Assembly (NCBI RefSeq): GCF_900046455.1
Contig: NZ_FCOT01000012.1
Location: 544,017-608,016 of the forward strand
Length of the DNA: 64,000 nt
Source of the DNA: Cellulomonas timonensis
GTDB lineage: Bacteria; Actinomycetota; Actinomycetes; Actinomycetales; Cellulomonadaceae
Direction of reading: 5' to 3'
The notes below the pieces were generated by a model. The model was not told the origin of the DNA. It made no database searches and saw only the letters and a program-made list of their open reading frames with translations. This document shows positions 8,075 to 17,182 of this stretch, piece by piece. How positions within the stretch are numbered: the first letter of the stretch is position 1; each line of letters starts with the position of its first letter. The translations under genes were made by a program, and so were the position numbers.

Positions 8075-9994
8075 TCAGCCGTTGTACTCCCAGTGCCAGG
8101 CCTCAGGCTTGCTGCCGCCCATCTGCGCCCAGCTGGGGTGCACCCAGCCGAACCGGCCGGCGTTCGCCTTCATCCACTGGTGCTGCGGCGACCCGAAGGT
8201 CTGGATGCCGCCGCCCAGGTCGAGGGCGCGGGCCCAGCCGTGGGTGGACGTGCCAGGCGTCCCGGCCAGGTAGCCGAGCTGGGCCTTGACCCGCACCTGC
8301 GCGTCGTAGGACCGGTAGGAGTCCGTGATGCTCATGTCGGTGCCGAACGCATGCCGGTACTCGATGTTCATCAGCTCGAGCGACGCGGCCGCGTCGCAGC
8401 GCAGCTGGGCGCCCGGGGCGAAGCTCAGCCCGCAGAGCGACGACTCGGGGAACCGGCCGTTGCCCGCGCTGGGCACGCCCTCGGCCGCGACCCGCGCAGA
8501 AGCCTGCGCGGCGGCGGCGCGCGAGGCGTCGTCCTTGGCGGCCATGGCGGCAGCCTCGGCCTCGGCCTTCGCGGCGGCCTCGGCGGCAGCCTGGGCCGCG
8601 GCAGCCTCAGCCGCCGCCTGCTCGGCTGCGGCCTGCTCGGCGGCAGCCTTCTCGGCCAGCTTCTGCTCGGCCGCGGCGACCTGCTCCGCGGTCGGCTCCG
8701 GGACCTCCGGAACCTGGGCGATCACAGCTGTGCCCGACGCGCCGATGCCCGCGGCGGCACTGACCTTCTCGGTCAGGTCGGTCACCTGGTCGAGGGCGTC
8801 GTGCATGTCCGCCGCCACGGTCTGCGTGGCGTGCTCCTTGGCCGACGAGGTCAGCACGTCAGTCAGCATGGTCCCCGCGGAGCGGTCCGTGGCGAGCGGG
8901 CCGATGTTGGTCGGCTCGACAGACGCCGTCCGGACGGTCCCGACGATGTCGGAGCCGGACTTCTTCTCAGCGGCAGCCGTCTCGACGAGCTGCTCCTGCG
9001 CGGACTGCTGCTCGGCGGCAGGCTGAGCCTCGGCGGGCTGCTCTCCCTCGGCAGGCTGCTGCTCGGCAGGCTGCTCACCCTCGGCGGGCTGCTGCTCGGC
9101 AGGCTGCTCACCCTCGGCGGGCTGCTGCTCGGCAGGCTGCTCACCCTCGGCGGGCTGCTGCTCGGCAGGCTGCTCACCCTCGGCGGGCTGCTGCTCGGCG
9201 GGCTGCTGCTCGGCGGGCTGCTCCTGCTCGGGAGCCTCCTCGGCCTGCTGCGCCGCCTCGGCCTCGGCAGCCTTGTCCGCCTCGACCGCCAGAGCGATCT
9301 CGACCTCGAGGGCGGAGCGCTCCTCGACAAGCCCGTTCGCGCTGAGGATCTCGTTGAGCCGCGCGGTCGCGGCGTCGAGCTCGTCGGTGGGGATGTCGGC
9401 CGCGTTCGCGGCCTCGCGGACGGCGTCGGCCGTCTTGGCGGCGTCGGCGGCGACCTGCGAGACGTCAGCAAGCCGCTCGTCCTCCGACACCTGGGAGGCC
9501 TCGGCGCCGATCGCCGGCGTGGCGAACGCGGCGCCACCGCCCAGGAGCAGGCCTGCGGCGAGCACACCACGGGCGATGGGGCGGGCCTGCAAGGTCCGCG
9601 TGATGTGATGCATGCGGATCGTCTCGACGAGACGACCGAAGTGGTGCGTCACCAGGTCGGCGTACTCGCGGATCACGGCGACGGCTTGGCTGTTCCGCAC
9701 CGCCTCGGCCGCGGGGCTGGCGAGGAGCGCCTGTGCCTGGTCGTCGGCCCATGCGAGGAACCGGGTGATCTCGGCTCGGAGCGTCTGGACGACGCTGGTC
9801 TGCTGGAGGACAGAGAAGAGGGTGGCCAGGCCGAGAAGCTGGACCATCGTGTGAGGCCGGAGGGCCCGGATCACCCTGTGGATGCGAGTGTTGGTCATCA
9901 TCAACATGGTGGATATGTCGGGGGCGACTGCACGCATCGCCCGGTGGCCACGGTCTCGGAGGGACCGGGTTGTCGGACGCTTTCTGTTACTCAC
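8075..9994 (-). CDS. Repeat-rich exported protein with C-terminal VanY-type D-Ala-D-Ala carboxypeptidase domain
   Basis: About 639 residues. A basic N-terminal region of roughly 140 residues precedes a hydrophobic export or anchor segment (GVLAAGLLLGGGAAFATPAI). Then come a long Ala/Glu/Gln-rich section with tandem PAEGEQPAEQQ repeats and an Ala-rich coiled-coil-like stretch. The C-terminal domain has SxHGWARALD and WHWEY, which carry the zinc ligands of the peptidase M15/VanY fold, and ends GSKPEAWHWEYNG as in many actinobacterial wall enzymes. It probably trims peptidoglycan stem peptides outside the membrane. The GTG start at 9994 is favoured because a TATCGT box lies seven bases upstream (leaderless); an ATG at 10012 is the alternative. 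Confidence 0.82.
   Translation of the reverse strand: MSNRKRPTTRSLRDRGHRAMRAVAPDISTMLMMTNTRIHRVIRALRPHTMVQLLGLATLFSVLQQTSVVQTLRAEITRFLAWADDQAQALLASPAAEAVRNSQAVAVIREYADLVTHHFGRLVETIRMHHITRTLQARPIARGVLAAGLLLGGGAAFATPAIGAEASQVSEDERLADVSQVAADAAKTADAVREAANAADIPTDELDAATARLNEILSANGLVEERSALEVEIALAVEADKAAEAEAAQQAEEAPEQEQPAEQQPAEQQPAEGEQPAEQQPAEGEQPAEQQPAEGEQPAEQQPAEGEQPAEQQPAEGEQPAEAQPAAEQQSAQEQLVETAAAEKKSGSDIVGTVRTASVEPTNIGPLATDRSAGTMLTDVLTSSAKEHATQTVAADMHDALDQVTDLTEKVSAAAGIGASGTAVIAQVPEVPEPTAEQVAAAEQKLAEKAAAEQAAAEQAAAEAAAAQAAAEAAAKAEAEAAAMAAKDDASRAAAAQASARVAAEGVPSAGNGRFPESSLCGLSFAPGAQLRCDAAASLELMNIEYRHAFGTDMSITDSYRSYDAQVRVKAQLGYLAGTPGTSTHGWARALDLGGGIQTFGSPQHQWMKANAGRFGWVHPSWAQMGGSKPEAWHWEYNG
9038..9225 (-). 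repeat. 33-bp tandem repeats encoding PAEGEQPAEQQ
   Basis: About five near-perfect in-frame 33-bp units inside the carboxypeptidase-like gene, each encoding PAEGEQPAEQQ, flanked by shorter PAEQQ units. The repeat makes an acidic, proline-spaced linker likely to span the cell wall. Unit number is likely to vary between strains and is hard to assemble from short reads. Confidence 0.85.
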
Positions 9995-10105
9995 CCGTAA
10001 CACGATAGGCATCAGGACGCGCGTCCAAAAGCCCGTGGGCTGAGATTTGTGTCACGTTCGCGCGTCAGATAGCGCGGATGCCGCCGTGGGCTGCGGACGG
10101 GCGGA

Positions 10106-10111
10106 TAGGCT
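10106..10111 (+). promoter_or_regulatory. -10 box TAGGCT for leaderless start of the HTH gene
   Basis: TAGGCT ends seven bases before GTG 10119, so the predicted transcription start coincides with the start codon. The gene on the other strand has a matching arrangement at 10002-10007 (TATCGT on the minus strand), giving divergent leaderless promoters about 100 bp apart. Confidence 0.55.
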
Positions 10112-10118
10112 CGCCAGC

Positions 10119-10439
10119 GTGACACCCGCAGACCCGGCCTCCAGCGCCGATCCCGCCATACGAACTGGCGGACTGGACGACCTGTACGACATCGCACGAC
10201 TGGCAGCGCGCCTCAACGTCGAGAACGCGACCATCCGGGTCTGGCTCTCCCGCAAGGTGCCCTGGCTGCCGCCGCCCGACGGCCGCCTCAACGGAGGCGC
10301 GGTCTGGCGCGCGTCGACCCTCGAGGGGATCGAGGAGCGTCGCACGCCCGGCCGCCCTGGTCGCAAGCCCCGCGGCGTCATCGTGCACACACCCCCGCAC
10401 GGCACCCGACTTCCGCAGATCGCGCCACTCTCGGAGTGA
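10119..10439 (+). CDS. Small helix-turn-helix protein, AlpA/MerR-like
   Basis: 106 residues from GTG 10119. The core DLYDIARLAARLNVENATIR then VWLSRKVPWLPPPDG resembles the winged-helix fold of excisionase/AlpA and MerR-type DNA-binding domains, where a recognition helix is followed by a proline-rich wing. The C-terminal third (TPGRPGRKPRGV) is basic and contains an AT-hook-like PGRKPRG. No integrase or other phage gene is near, so a chromosomal regulator is more likely than an excisionase. Function and target are unknown. The next gene follows 16 bp downstream but has its own -10 box. Confidence 0.7.
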   Translation: MTPADPASSADPAIRTGGLDDLYDIARLAARLNVENATIRVWLSRKVPWLPPPDGRLNGGAVWRASTLEGIEERRTPGRPGRKPRGVIVHTPPHGTRLPQIAPLSE

Positions 10440-10455
10440 TGCCTAGGCTGTGACG

Positions 10456-11031
10456 ATGACCGGGTCCGCTGCCTCGGACGCCGTCGCGGAGGCCATGACG
10501 ACGCTCACCCGTCGCGCGTTCCTCCCACCGGCGCAGCGCGCCCACGCCGACGAGGACCGACCCCTGCCGCTCGCCCACGGGCAGACGAACTCCCAGCCGA
10601 GCACGGTGGCCGCCATGCTCCGCCTGCTTGACGTCCCGGCCGGCGCGAGCGTGCTCGACATTGGATCCGGCTCCGGTTGGACCACCGCCCTGCTCGGCCG
10701 CCTGGTCGGCCCCGAGGGCCGCGTCCTCGGCCTGGAGATCGACCCGGACCTCGCGGTCTGGGGCGCGGAGAACCTGGCCGCCTGGTCCATGCCATGGGCG
10801 GCCATCGAGCAAGCCGACCCCAGCGCCCTGGGGCGGCCCGTCGAGGACGGCTGGGACCGCATCCTCGTGTCCGCGTCCGGCCAGCAGCTTCCAGAGGCGC
10901 TGGTCGCCCAGCTCGCGGACGGTGGCCGGATGGTGCTCCCGGTGCGCTCGACGATGTGGCTGGTCGAGCGGCACGGCGAACAGGTCGGACGCAGCCCGCA
11001 GGGGTCGTACGCCTTCGTCCCGCTGCGCTGA
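10456..11031 (+). CDS. pcm: PCMT-family protein-L-isoaspartate O-methyltransferase
   Basis: 191-residue class I SAM-dependent methyltransferase. The SAM motif VLDIGSGSGWTTALLGRLVG is followed by VLGLEID, and the N-terminal half carries RAFLPP and LPLAHGQTNSQPSTVAAML, which match the PCMT family signature. The enzyme methylates isoaspartyl residues in damaged proteins and so begins their repair. The start is uncertain by two codons: GTG 10450 touches the TAGGCT box at 10444-10449, whereas ATG 10456 is placed where a leaderless transcript from that box would begin, so I use 10456. Confidence 0.86.
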   Translation: MTGSAASDAVAEAMTTLTRRAFLPPAQRAHADEDRPLPLAHGQTNSQPSTVAAMLRLLDVPAGASVLDIGSGSGWTTALLGRLVGPEGRVLGLEIDPDLAVWGAENLAAWSMPWAAIEQADPSALGRPVEDGWDRILVSASGQQLPEALVAQLADGGRMVLPVRSTMWLVERHGEQVGRSPQGSYAFVPLR

Positions 11032-11217
11032 GAGGCTGCCTCCGGGCACTGCGGGCATCGGTGCGTACCGGTCGGTAACGGATGTCCCTCGAAAGAGTGA
11101 CGAACCCCCCATTCGCCAGTACGGTGCAGTCCGGAGGCCCTCCCGGACTGCACCTGCCGCACGCGACGAGGTGGCGCCGCCGACACCATCCGCGCCCGCC
11201 GCCCGCAGGAGTGACCC

Positions 11218-14200
11218 ATGACGCGTCGCCCGTCGTCCGCCGCCACCTGGCCGTCCGGCATACGCCGGACCTCCAGGCCCTCTCAGCCCTCCAGGCTCGC
11301 CCTGCCCGTCGCGCTCGCACTGCTGGCGTCCACACTCGCCGGAGCCGGCCCCGCAGGCGCCGCCCCACCGGACAGCCCTGGGATCGAGCCCGGCGCTCCC
11401 GGCGGCCCCGTGGCCTCGGCCGACGCGCTGTCCGGCGCCAAGGTCTCCCCCGCGACGGCTGAGGCGACAGGCCAGGTCACCGCGTTCGTGCAGCTCGACA
11501 CGCCCTCTGCTCTCGACGTGCACGAGAACGGCGGCAGCACCGCGCAGGTGCAGGCCGCCACCCAGCAGGTCGAGGAGCTCGCGGAGGCCGTCATCCCCGC
11601 CGAGGCCGCCCACCCCGGCGCCCGCGCCGCTGACGCCGGCGAGCCCCGGCGGATCTCCACCCTGACGAACGTGATCGCGGGCAGCCTCGTGTCCGGCGAC
11701 GCCGCGCAGCTGCGGGAGCTCGCCGACCGGGACAACGTCGTCGCCGTGTACCAGGTGACGCCGCGCACCCTCGACAACGCCAGCAGCGACGCCTTCACCC
11801 GCGCGCTCGACGTGTGGCAGGGCACCGGGCAGACCGGCGCCGGCATCCGCGTCGGGATCATCGACACCGGCGTCGACTACACGCATGCGGTGTTCGGCGG
11901 TCCCGGCACATCGGAGGCCTACGCCGCCGCATACGGCGCCGACGGCACGGGCACGGTCCCCGCCGACCTGCTCGACGGCGCCAAGTACCTGGGCGGCCGC
12001 GACTTCGCCGGGACGTACTACGACGCGAACCCCGCCTCCACCCTGCCGGGCGCCACGACCGTCCCCGTGCCGGACGACAACCCCATCGACAGCCTCGCCA
12101 CCAGCCCCAACAGCGGCCACGGCACCCACGTCGCCGCCACCGCCGCCGGATACGGCGTGCAGGCCGATGGGTCCACGTTCCGCGGTGACTACGCCGCACT
12201 GTCCGACCTGACGGACTGGCAGGTGGGCCCCGGCTCGGCGCCCGGAGCCGGCGTCTACGCGCTCAAGGTCTTCGGCGACATCGGCGGCTCGACGAACCTC
12301 ACCGCCCAGGCGCTCGACTGGGCCGCCGACCCGAATGGCGACGGCGACCTCAACGACCACCTCGACGTCGTCAACCTCTCCCTCGGCGCCTCCGCCACGC
12401 CGTCCGACGACCCGGACAACCTGCTCATCGACCGGCTCGCCGACCTCGGGGTGCTGTCCGTGCTCTCGGCCGGCAACTCCGGCGACATCACCGACGTGGG
12501 CGGCTCACCCGGCAGCGCCGCCAGCGGCCTGACCGTCGCGAACTCGGTGGGCAGCCCGCTGACGCTCGACGGCGTGGAGGTCACCGCGGCGCCCGACGCC
12601 GCGCTCCTCGGCGCCCACGCCGCGCAGAACTCGGTCGCCTACGCGGGCGACCAGGACGTCAGCGCGCCGGTCGCCTTCCTCGGCGAGACGGTGAGCGGCT
12701 GCTCCTCGCTGGCGGCCCGGAGCGCGGAGATCACCGGCAAGGTCGTCTACCTGTCCTGGGACGACGACGACGCGACCCGGGCGTGCGGCAGCGGCGCGCG
12801 CTTCAACAACGCGCAGGCCGCAGGCGCCGTGGGCGTGCTGCTCGGCACGCAGCGGGCCGTGTTCTCCGGCGGGATCGCGGGCAACGCCGCCATCCCCGGC
12901 GCGCAGCTCACGGCCAGCGCCACCGCCGCACTGCTGCCCGCGATCCGCACGGGCGCCGTGAGCGTCAAGCTCGGACCGTCGCTCGCCGCGTCGGTCAACG
13001 ACGACTCCGCGGGCGACGTGCTCAACCCTGGCTCCTCCCGCGGGGCGCACGGGTCGCTCGGCATCGCGAAGCCCGACGTCGCGGCGCCCGGCACGAGCAT
13101 CCTGTCCGCTGCCTCGGGTGGCGGGAGCGCCGCGCACTCGCTGTCCGGCACGTCGATGTCAGCGCCTCATGTGGCGGGCATCGCCGCCCTGGTCCGGGCC
13201 GCGCACCCCGGCTGGACGCCCGCGGAGGTCAAGGCCGCCGTGATGAACACCGCCACACACGACGTGTTCACGGGCGCCCACGGCACGGGCGACGTCTACG
13301 GCCCGCAGCGGGTCGGCTCCGGCCGGGTCGACGCGGCCGACGCCGTGGCCGGCACCGTGCTGGCCTTCGGCTCGGAGGACCCCGAGCAGGTCTCCGTGAC
13401 GTTCGGCGTGGTGCCCGTCGGCGCCGAGACCGTCGTGCAGCGCAAGACCGTGACGGTGCGCAACACCGGCAGCACCGCCGTCCGGTACTCGACGTCCTTC
13501 GCCGCGGCGACCACCACCGGCGGCGCGACGATCACCACCTCCCCCGCGACGATCACCGTGCAGTCCGGCCGCACCCAGCTCGTCACGCTGACCCTCACGG
13601 CCGACCCGGCGACGCTCGAGCGCGAGCTCGACCCGACGTCGGCCGCGACGCAGGGCGGGCTGCCCCGCGAGCACGTGGCCGCCCTCACCGGGCGGCTGCT
13701 CCTCACCTCCGGAGCCACTGAGCTGCGGGTGCCGGTGCAGGCCGCCCCGCGCCTGGTCAGCGACCTGGCCGCCAGCGGGATCGCGTTCGCCGACGCGGGC
13801 TCTGCCGAGGCCGAGCTCGCGCTGGCCGGCCGTGGCATCGCCTCGGGCGGCTGGACCTCGCTCGTCGCGCCGCTGCAGCTCGCCGCCACGAGCCCTCGCC
13901 TCGAGCGGGCCCCCGGGCTCGTCACGTCCGACTCCTCCGTCGCCGCCGGCGACCTGCGCACGGTGGGCTGGGCGTCGACGGCGCCGCAGCGCGCCGCCGC
14001 CGGGCTCGACCCGGCGGGCGGGTACCTGGGCGTCGGCATCGCGGTGGACGGCGAGTGGGCGACGCTGGGCCAGTCCGTGCTGCCCGTCATCGACATCGAC
14101 CTCGACGGGGACGGCGCCTACGACCGGCAGACGGTGGTGCAGAAGCTCAACGAGGCCACCGACGTGACGGTGCAGCTCACCTTCGACTACTCCACCGGCG

Positions 14201-15183
14201 ACCTGCTCGACGCGCAGCCGGTCAACGGGTTCTTCGGCGACGTGGACTCCACGGTCTTTGACAACAACGTGGTGGTGGTGCCGCTCAGCCTCGCGGACGT
14301 CGGCATCACGCCGGGGGTCACGCCCACGCTGCAGGTGTGGACGTACTCCCAGTACGCCGCCGACCCCAGCCGCCGGGTCGACGCCGTGGAGCCGTTCACG
14401 GTGGACCCGTTCGCCCCCGCGCTGTGGTTCGGCGGCGCGGCTGACACGTTCTGGTCGGTGAGCGCAGAGGGGTCCGAGGTGGCCGTGCACCGCGACCCGG
14501 CGGCCACCGAACTGCCGCAGGTGCTGGTGCTGCACAGCCACAACGCGACCACGACGACGCGCACGCAGGTGCTCGACGTCACCGTGCTGGAGGCGATCCC
14601 CGTCTCGGCGTCCACCACCACGGCGAAGGTCGCGCAGCGGATCGGCGCCTACGGCTCGGGCACGAGCGTGGCCGTCACCGTCACCGGCGCCACCGCGGCG
14701 CCGTCCGGGGAGGTGGAGGTCCGCGAGGGCGACACCGTGATCGCCACCGGGACGCTCGCCGTGGACGGCCTCACCGGCACGGCGACTGTGCCGCTCCCCC
14801 GCGACCTGGCGGTGGGCTCGCACACCCTGACCGTCGCCTACCCGGGCAGCGCGGAGGTCGCGGCATCCTCCGCCACGGCCACGCACGTCATCGTCCGGAC
14901 GCTCGCACGGCTCAGCCTCTCCACCGCGTCCTGGTCGGTGGACAAGGGCGCCACGCCCACCGTCACCATCACCGCCGCAGGCGTCGAGGGCGCACCCGCG
15001 CCCACCGGCACGGTGCGGGTGCTGGTGAACGGGCGCACGGTGGGCACACCGGCCCTGGCGGGCGGCAGCGCGACGTTCACGGCGCCGAAGGTCACCGGGC
15101 CCGCGGTCGTCGCGGTGGTCTACGGCGGGGGCGCGTCCTACCTGCCGTCGGTCACGGCGGGGGTGCTGACCGTGCGCCGCTGA
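11218..15183 (+). CDS. Large secreted subtilase (S8 family) with PA insert and C-terminal Ig-like domains
   Basis: 1321 residues. A signal peptide with hydrophobic core ends near AGAAPP (about residue 45). The catalytic triad is visible: D216 (VGIIDTGVDYTH), H301 (SGHGTHVAA) and S646 (LSGTSMSAPHVAG). The large gap between His and Ser contains a protease-associated (PA) insert around residues 455-590. The C-terminal half is beta-rich, with an Ig-like or Big_3-type repeat near the end (GEVEVREGDTVIATGTLAVDG, GTVRVLVNGRTVG). No LPxTG anchor is present, so it is probably released. It likely degrades extracellular protein; the prodomain lies near residues 80-190. A strong hairpin follows. Confidence 0.93.
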   Translation: MTRRPSSAATWPSGIRRTSRPSQPSRLALPVALALLASTLAGAGPAGAAPPDSPGIEPGAPGGPVASADALSGAKVSPATAEATGQVTAFVQLDTPSALDVHENGGSTAQVQAATQQVEELAEAVIPAEAAHPGARAADAGEPRRISTLTNVIAGSLVSGDAAQLRELADRDNVVAVYQVTPRTLDNASSDAFTRALDVWQGTGQTGAGIRVGIIDTGVDYTHAVFGGPGTSEAYAAAYGADGTGTVPADLLDGAKYLGGRDFAGTYYDANPASTLPGATTVPVPDDNPIDSLATSPNSGHGTHVAATAAGYGVQADGSTFRGDYAALSDLTDWQVGPGSAPGAGVYALKVFGDIGGSTNLTAQALDWAADPNGDGDLNDHLDVVNLSLGASATPSDDPDNLLIDRLADLGVLSVLSAGNSGDITDVGGSPGSAASGLTVANSVGSPLTLDGVEVTAAPDAALLGAHAAQNSVAYAGDQDVSAPVAFLGETVSGCSSLAARSAEITGKVVYLSWDDDDATRACGSGARFNNAQAAGAVGVLLGTQRAVFSGGIAGNAAIPGAQLTASATAALLPAIRTGAVSVKLGPSLAASVNDDSAGDVLNPGSSRGAHGSLGIAKPDVAAPGTSILSAASGGGSAAHSLSGTSMSAPHVAGIAALVRAAHPGWTPAEVKAAVMNTATHDVFTGAHGTGDVYGPQRVGSGRVDAADAVAGTVLAFGSEDPEQVSVTFGVVPVGAETVVQRKTVTVRNTGSTAVRYSTSFAAATTTGGATITTSPATITVQSGRTQLVTLTLTADPATLERELDPTSAATQGGLPREHVAALTGRLLLTSGATELRVPVQAAPRLVSDLAASGIAFADAGSAEAELALAGRGIASGGWTSLVAPLQLAATSPRLERAPGLVTSDSSVAAGDLRTVGWASTAPQRAAAGLDPAGGYLGVGIAVDGEWATLGQSVLPVIDIDLDGDGAYDRQTVVQKLNEATDVTVQLTFDYSTGDLLDAQPVNGFFGDVDSTVFDNNVVVVPLSLADVGITPGVTPTLQVWTYSQYAADPSRRVDAVEPFTVDPFAPALWFGGAADTFWSVSAEGSEVAVHRDPAATELPQVLVLHSHNATTTTRTQVLDVTVLEAIPVSASTTTAKVAQRIGAYGSGTSVAVTVTGATAAPSGEVEVREGDTVIATGTLAVDGLTGTATVPLPRDLAVGSHTLTVAYPGSAEVAASSATATHVIVRTLARLSLSTASWSVDKGATPTVTITAAGVEGAPAPTGTVRVLVNGRTVGTPALAGGSATFTAPKVTGPAVVAVVYGGGASYLPSVTAGVLTVRR

Positions 15184-15217
15184 CCGTGCGCCGATGATCT
15201 TGATCGGCTGACCACGA

Positions 15218-15257
15218 CGGGCCGGGCAGCGAGGACTCCTCCTCGCTGCCCGGCCCG
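15218..15257. terminator. Bidirectional terminator between subtilase and rnhA
   Basis: Perfect 18-bp stem: left arm 15218-15235, right arm 15240-15257, 4-base loop CTCC. It lies between convergent genes and can serve both. Confidence 0.85.
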
Positions 15258-15279
15258 CCGTCGTCGCGTCAGAGCCGCC

Positions 15280-15771
15280 TCAAAACAAGAGGTCGGGCTC
15301 CGGCGCGGGCCGGGGCGCCACCGGCACCCGGTCGGAGGTGCCCGCCAGCGCCGCACGGGCCGCCTGGCCCGCGAGCACGTCCGCGCGCTCGTTGAAGGTG
15401 TCGCCCTGGTGGCCGCGCACCCAGTGGAAGACGCCCTTGCCGGGCCGCTCCGCGATGGCCTTCTCGATGGCCTGCACGAGGGCCAGGTTCTGCACGGGCG
15501 AGCCGCTGGCGGTGCGCCAGCCCTTGCGCTTCCACCCCGCGACCCACTCGGACGCGCACTTGATCGCGTACTGCGAGTCGGACTCGATGCGGAGCTGCTC
15601 GTCGCCCGGGTGGGCCAGGATCGCCTCCAGCAGCGCGGTGAGCTCCGCGATCTGGTTGGTGCCCGACGGGCCGCCGCCCGACTCGCAGGTGCCGTCGTGG
15701 TTGACCCAGGCCCAGCCGATGGCCCCCCCGGGGTTGCGCAGGCAGGAGCCGTCCGTGCTGACCGTGATCAC
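15280..15771 (-). CDS. rnhA: Ribonuclease HI
   Basis: 163-residue RNase H that cleaves the RNA strand of RNA-DNA hybrids. The active-site set is complete: D7 (VSTDGS), E43 (IAELTALLEA), D65 (IESDSQYAI), H121 (WVRGHQGD) and D131 (ERADVLA). The GTG start at 15771 puts D7 at the usual place; a longer frame to 15843 would add an unconserved arginine-rich tail. A CAGAAT box lies six bases upstream, consistent with a leaderless start. Confidence 0.95.
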   Translation of the reverse strand: MITVSTDGSCLRNPGGAIGWAWVNHDGTCESGGGPSGTNQIAELTALLEAILAHPGDEQLRIESDSQYAIKCASEWVAGWKRKGWRTASGSPVQNLALVQAIEKAIAERPGKGVFHWVRGHQGDTFNERADVLAGQAARAALAGTSDRVPVAPRPAPEPDLLF

Positions 15772-15861
15772 CGGAGCATTCTGCCTGCCCGTCCCGCGAC
15801 CCGACGACTCGGCGCCCCGGTCCGGTCGTCGACGCCCGCTCAACCCGCGCGTCAGCGCCGC

Positions 15862-16836
15862 TCAGCCGGACAGCGTGCCCGCGGCGGACAGCGCGTCCAC
15901 GACGCGGCGGACGCTCGACGCCAGCCCCCACTGCTCCGCCAACGCGACCAGTCCCTCGGGGTCGACGGGGGTGGCCGGCAGGGCGTCGTCGAACTCCCCC
16001 ACCGGGGCGTCGGGCGCGACCCGCACCACCATCGGCGCGACCTCCAGGTACGACGCGGCCTCCTGCAACCGGCGCCGCTGCGTGGCCGTCAGCCCGGAGT
16101 CGCCCGCATCCCGCGCGGCCAGCACCCCCGCGAGGTCCCCGTACCGGTGGATGAGCGCCGCGGCGGTCTTCTCCCCGATGCCGGGCACGCCGGGCAGCCC
16201 GTCGCTGGGGTCGCCGCGCAGCACCGCGAGGTCCGCGTACGCGGCGCCGGACGTCACGGCGTACCGCTCGGCCAGCCACGCGTCGTCCACCACGGCGATG
16301 TCCTTGATGCCACGGCTCACCGTGTACAGCACCCGCACCCCGGCGTCGTCGTCGACGAGTTGGAACAGGTCCCGGTCGCCGGTGACCACGTCGACGCCCG
16401 CACGCACGGCGTCGGGGCGTGCGACCTCACGGGCCACCAGGGTGCCGATCACGTCATCGGCCTCGTAGCCGGGCGCCCCGACACGGGCGATGCCGAGCGC
16501 CGCCAGCACCTCGATGATCACCGGGATCTGCGGGGTGAGCGCCTCGGGCACCACCTCGATGCCCGTGGTGCCGGGCACCTCCTGGGCGACCCGCTGCGCC
16601 TTGTAGGACGGGATCGCCGCCACCCGGAACTCCGGGCGCCAGTCGTCGTCCCAGCACGCCACGAGCCGGCCCGGCCGGTGGTCGTCGACGAGCCGGGCGA
16701 TCATGTCCAGCAGCCCGCGCACCGCGTTCACCGGCGTGCCGTCGGGAGCCCGCACCGAGTCCGGCACACCGAAGAACGCCCGGAAGTACAGCGAGGCGGT
16801 GTCGAGCAACATGAGCTTCTCGGTGCGTTCGGCCAT
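15862..16836 (-). CDS. 5'-3' exonuclease, Pol I N-terminal / FEN-like family
   Basis: 324 residues from ATG 16836, preceded by GGGAG. N-terminal LMLLDTASLYFRAFFG carries the first metal-binding aspartate; YEADDVIGTL and VVTGDRDLFQLV are the second metal-binding clusters. The helix-hairpin-helix region reads GDPSDGLPGVPGIGEKTAAA. This is a free-standing version of the DNA polymerase I 5' nuclease domain, common in actinobacteria, and probably removes flaps or RNA primers. It lies on the same strand as rnhA with a 90-bp gap, which suits a shared role in RNA primer removal. The frame is open much further upstream but without conserved sequence. Confidence 0.93.
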   Translation of the reverse strand: MAERTEKLMLLDTASLYFRAFFGVPDSVRAPDGTPVNAVRGLLDMIARLVDDHRPGRLVACWDDDWRPEFRVAAIPSYKAQRVAQEVPGTTGIEVVPEALTPQIPVIIEVLAALGIARVGAPGYEADDVIGTLVAREVARPDAVRAGVDVVTGDRDLFQLVDDDAGVRVLYTVSRGIKDIAVVDDAWLAERYAVTSGAAYADLAVLRGDPSDGLPGVPGIGEKTAAALIHRYGDLAGVLAARDAGDSGLTATQRRRLQEAASYLEVAPMVVRVAPDAPVGEFDDALPATPVDPEGLVALAEQWGLASSVRRVVDALSAAGTLSG

Positions 16837-16899
16837 GTGTGTACTCTCCCACCGGTGACCGTTCTGGTCACCCGAGTCCTGGCTCCTCGGGCGGCCATC

Positions 16900-17124
16900 A
16901 TGAGCCACATGGCCGCGATCGCAGATGACGACGAGCTCACCTACCTGCACCTCATCGAGAACCTCGCCCACGAGGTGATCGGGCTCGCAGTTGACGAGCC
17001 GTGGTTCGGCTTCGGTGAGGAAGGCCAACTCGCGGCCGAGCCATTCGATCGCGCCATCAACGAGCTCGCGAGCCACCTGCGGATGCAGCATCACAAAGGC
17101 GACGGGTGCGTGGACGAGCAGTGA
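16900..17124 (+). CDS. Hypothetical small acidic protein
   Basis: 74 residues from ATG 16900, rich in Glu and Asp with mixed helix-forming residues (DDDELTYLHLIENLAHEVIGL). I recognise no family. The opposite strand is also open here as the upstream extension of the exonuclease frame, so coding strand is not certain. The plus-strand reading is favoured because its composition looks like a soluble helical protein and it ends cleanly before the LacI gene. The upstream ribosome-binding site is weak. Confidence 0.5.
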   Translation: MSHMAAIADDDELTYLHLIENLAHEVIGLAVDEPWFGFGEEGQLAAEPFDRAINELASHLRMQHHKGDGCVDEQ

Positions 17125-17182
17125 CCGCGCGGGCTCGGATCCATGAGGACGACCGTGCTCACACACGTGGCTCCGGTTCGGG

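Noticed and set aside
9038-9225. CRISPR-like array
   Set aside because: Repeats are contiguous, in frame and encode PAEGEQPAEQQ; there are no unique spacers and no cas genes.
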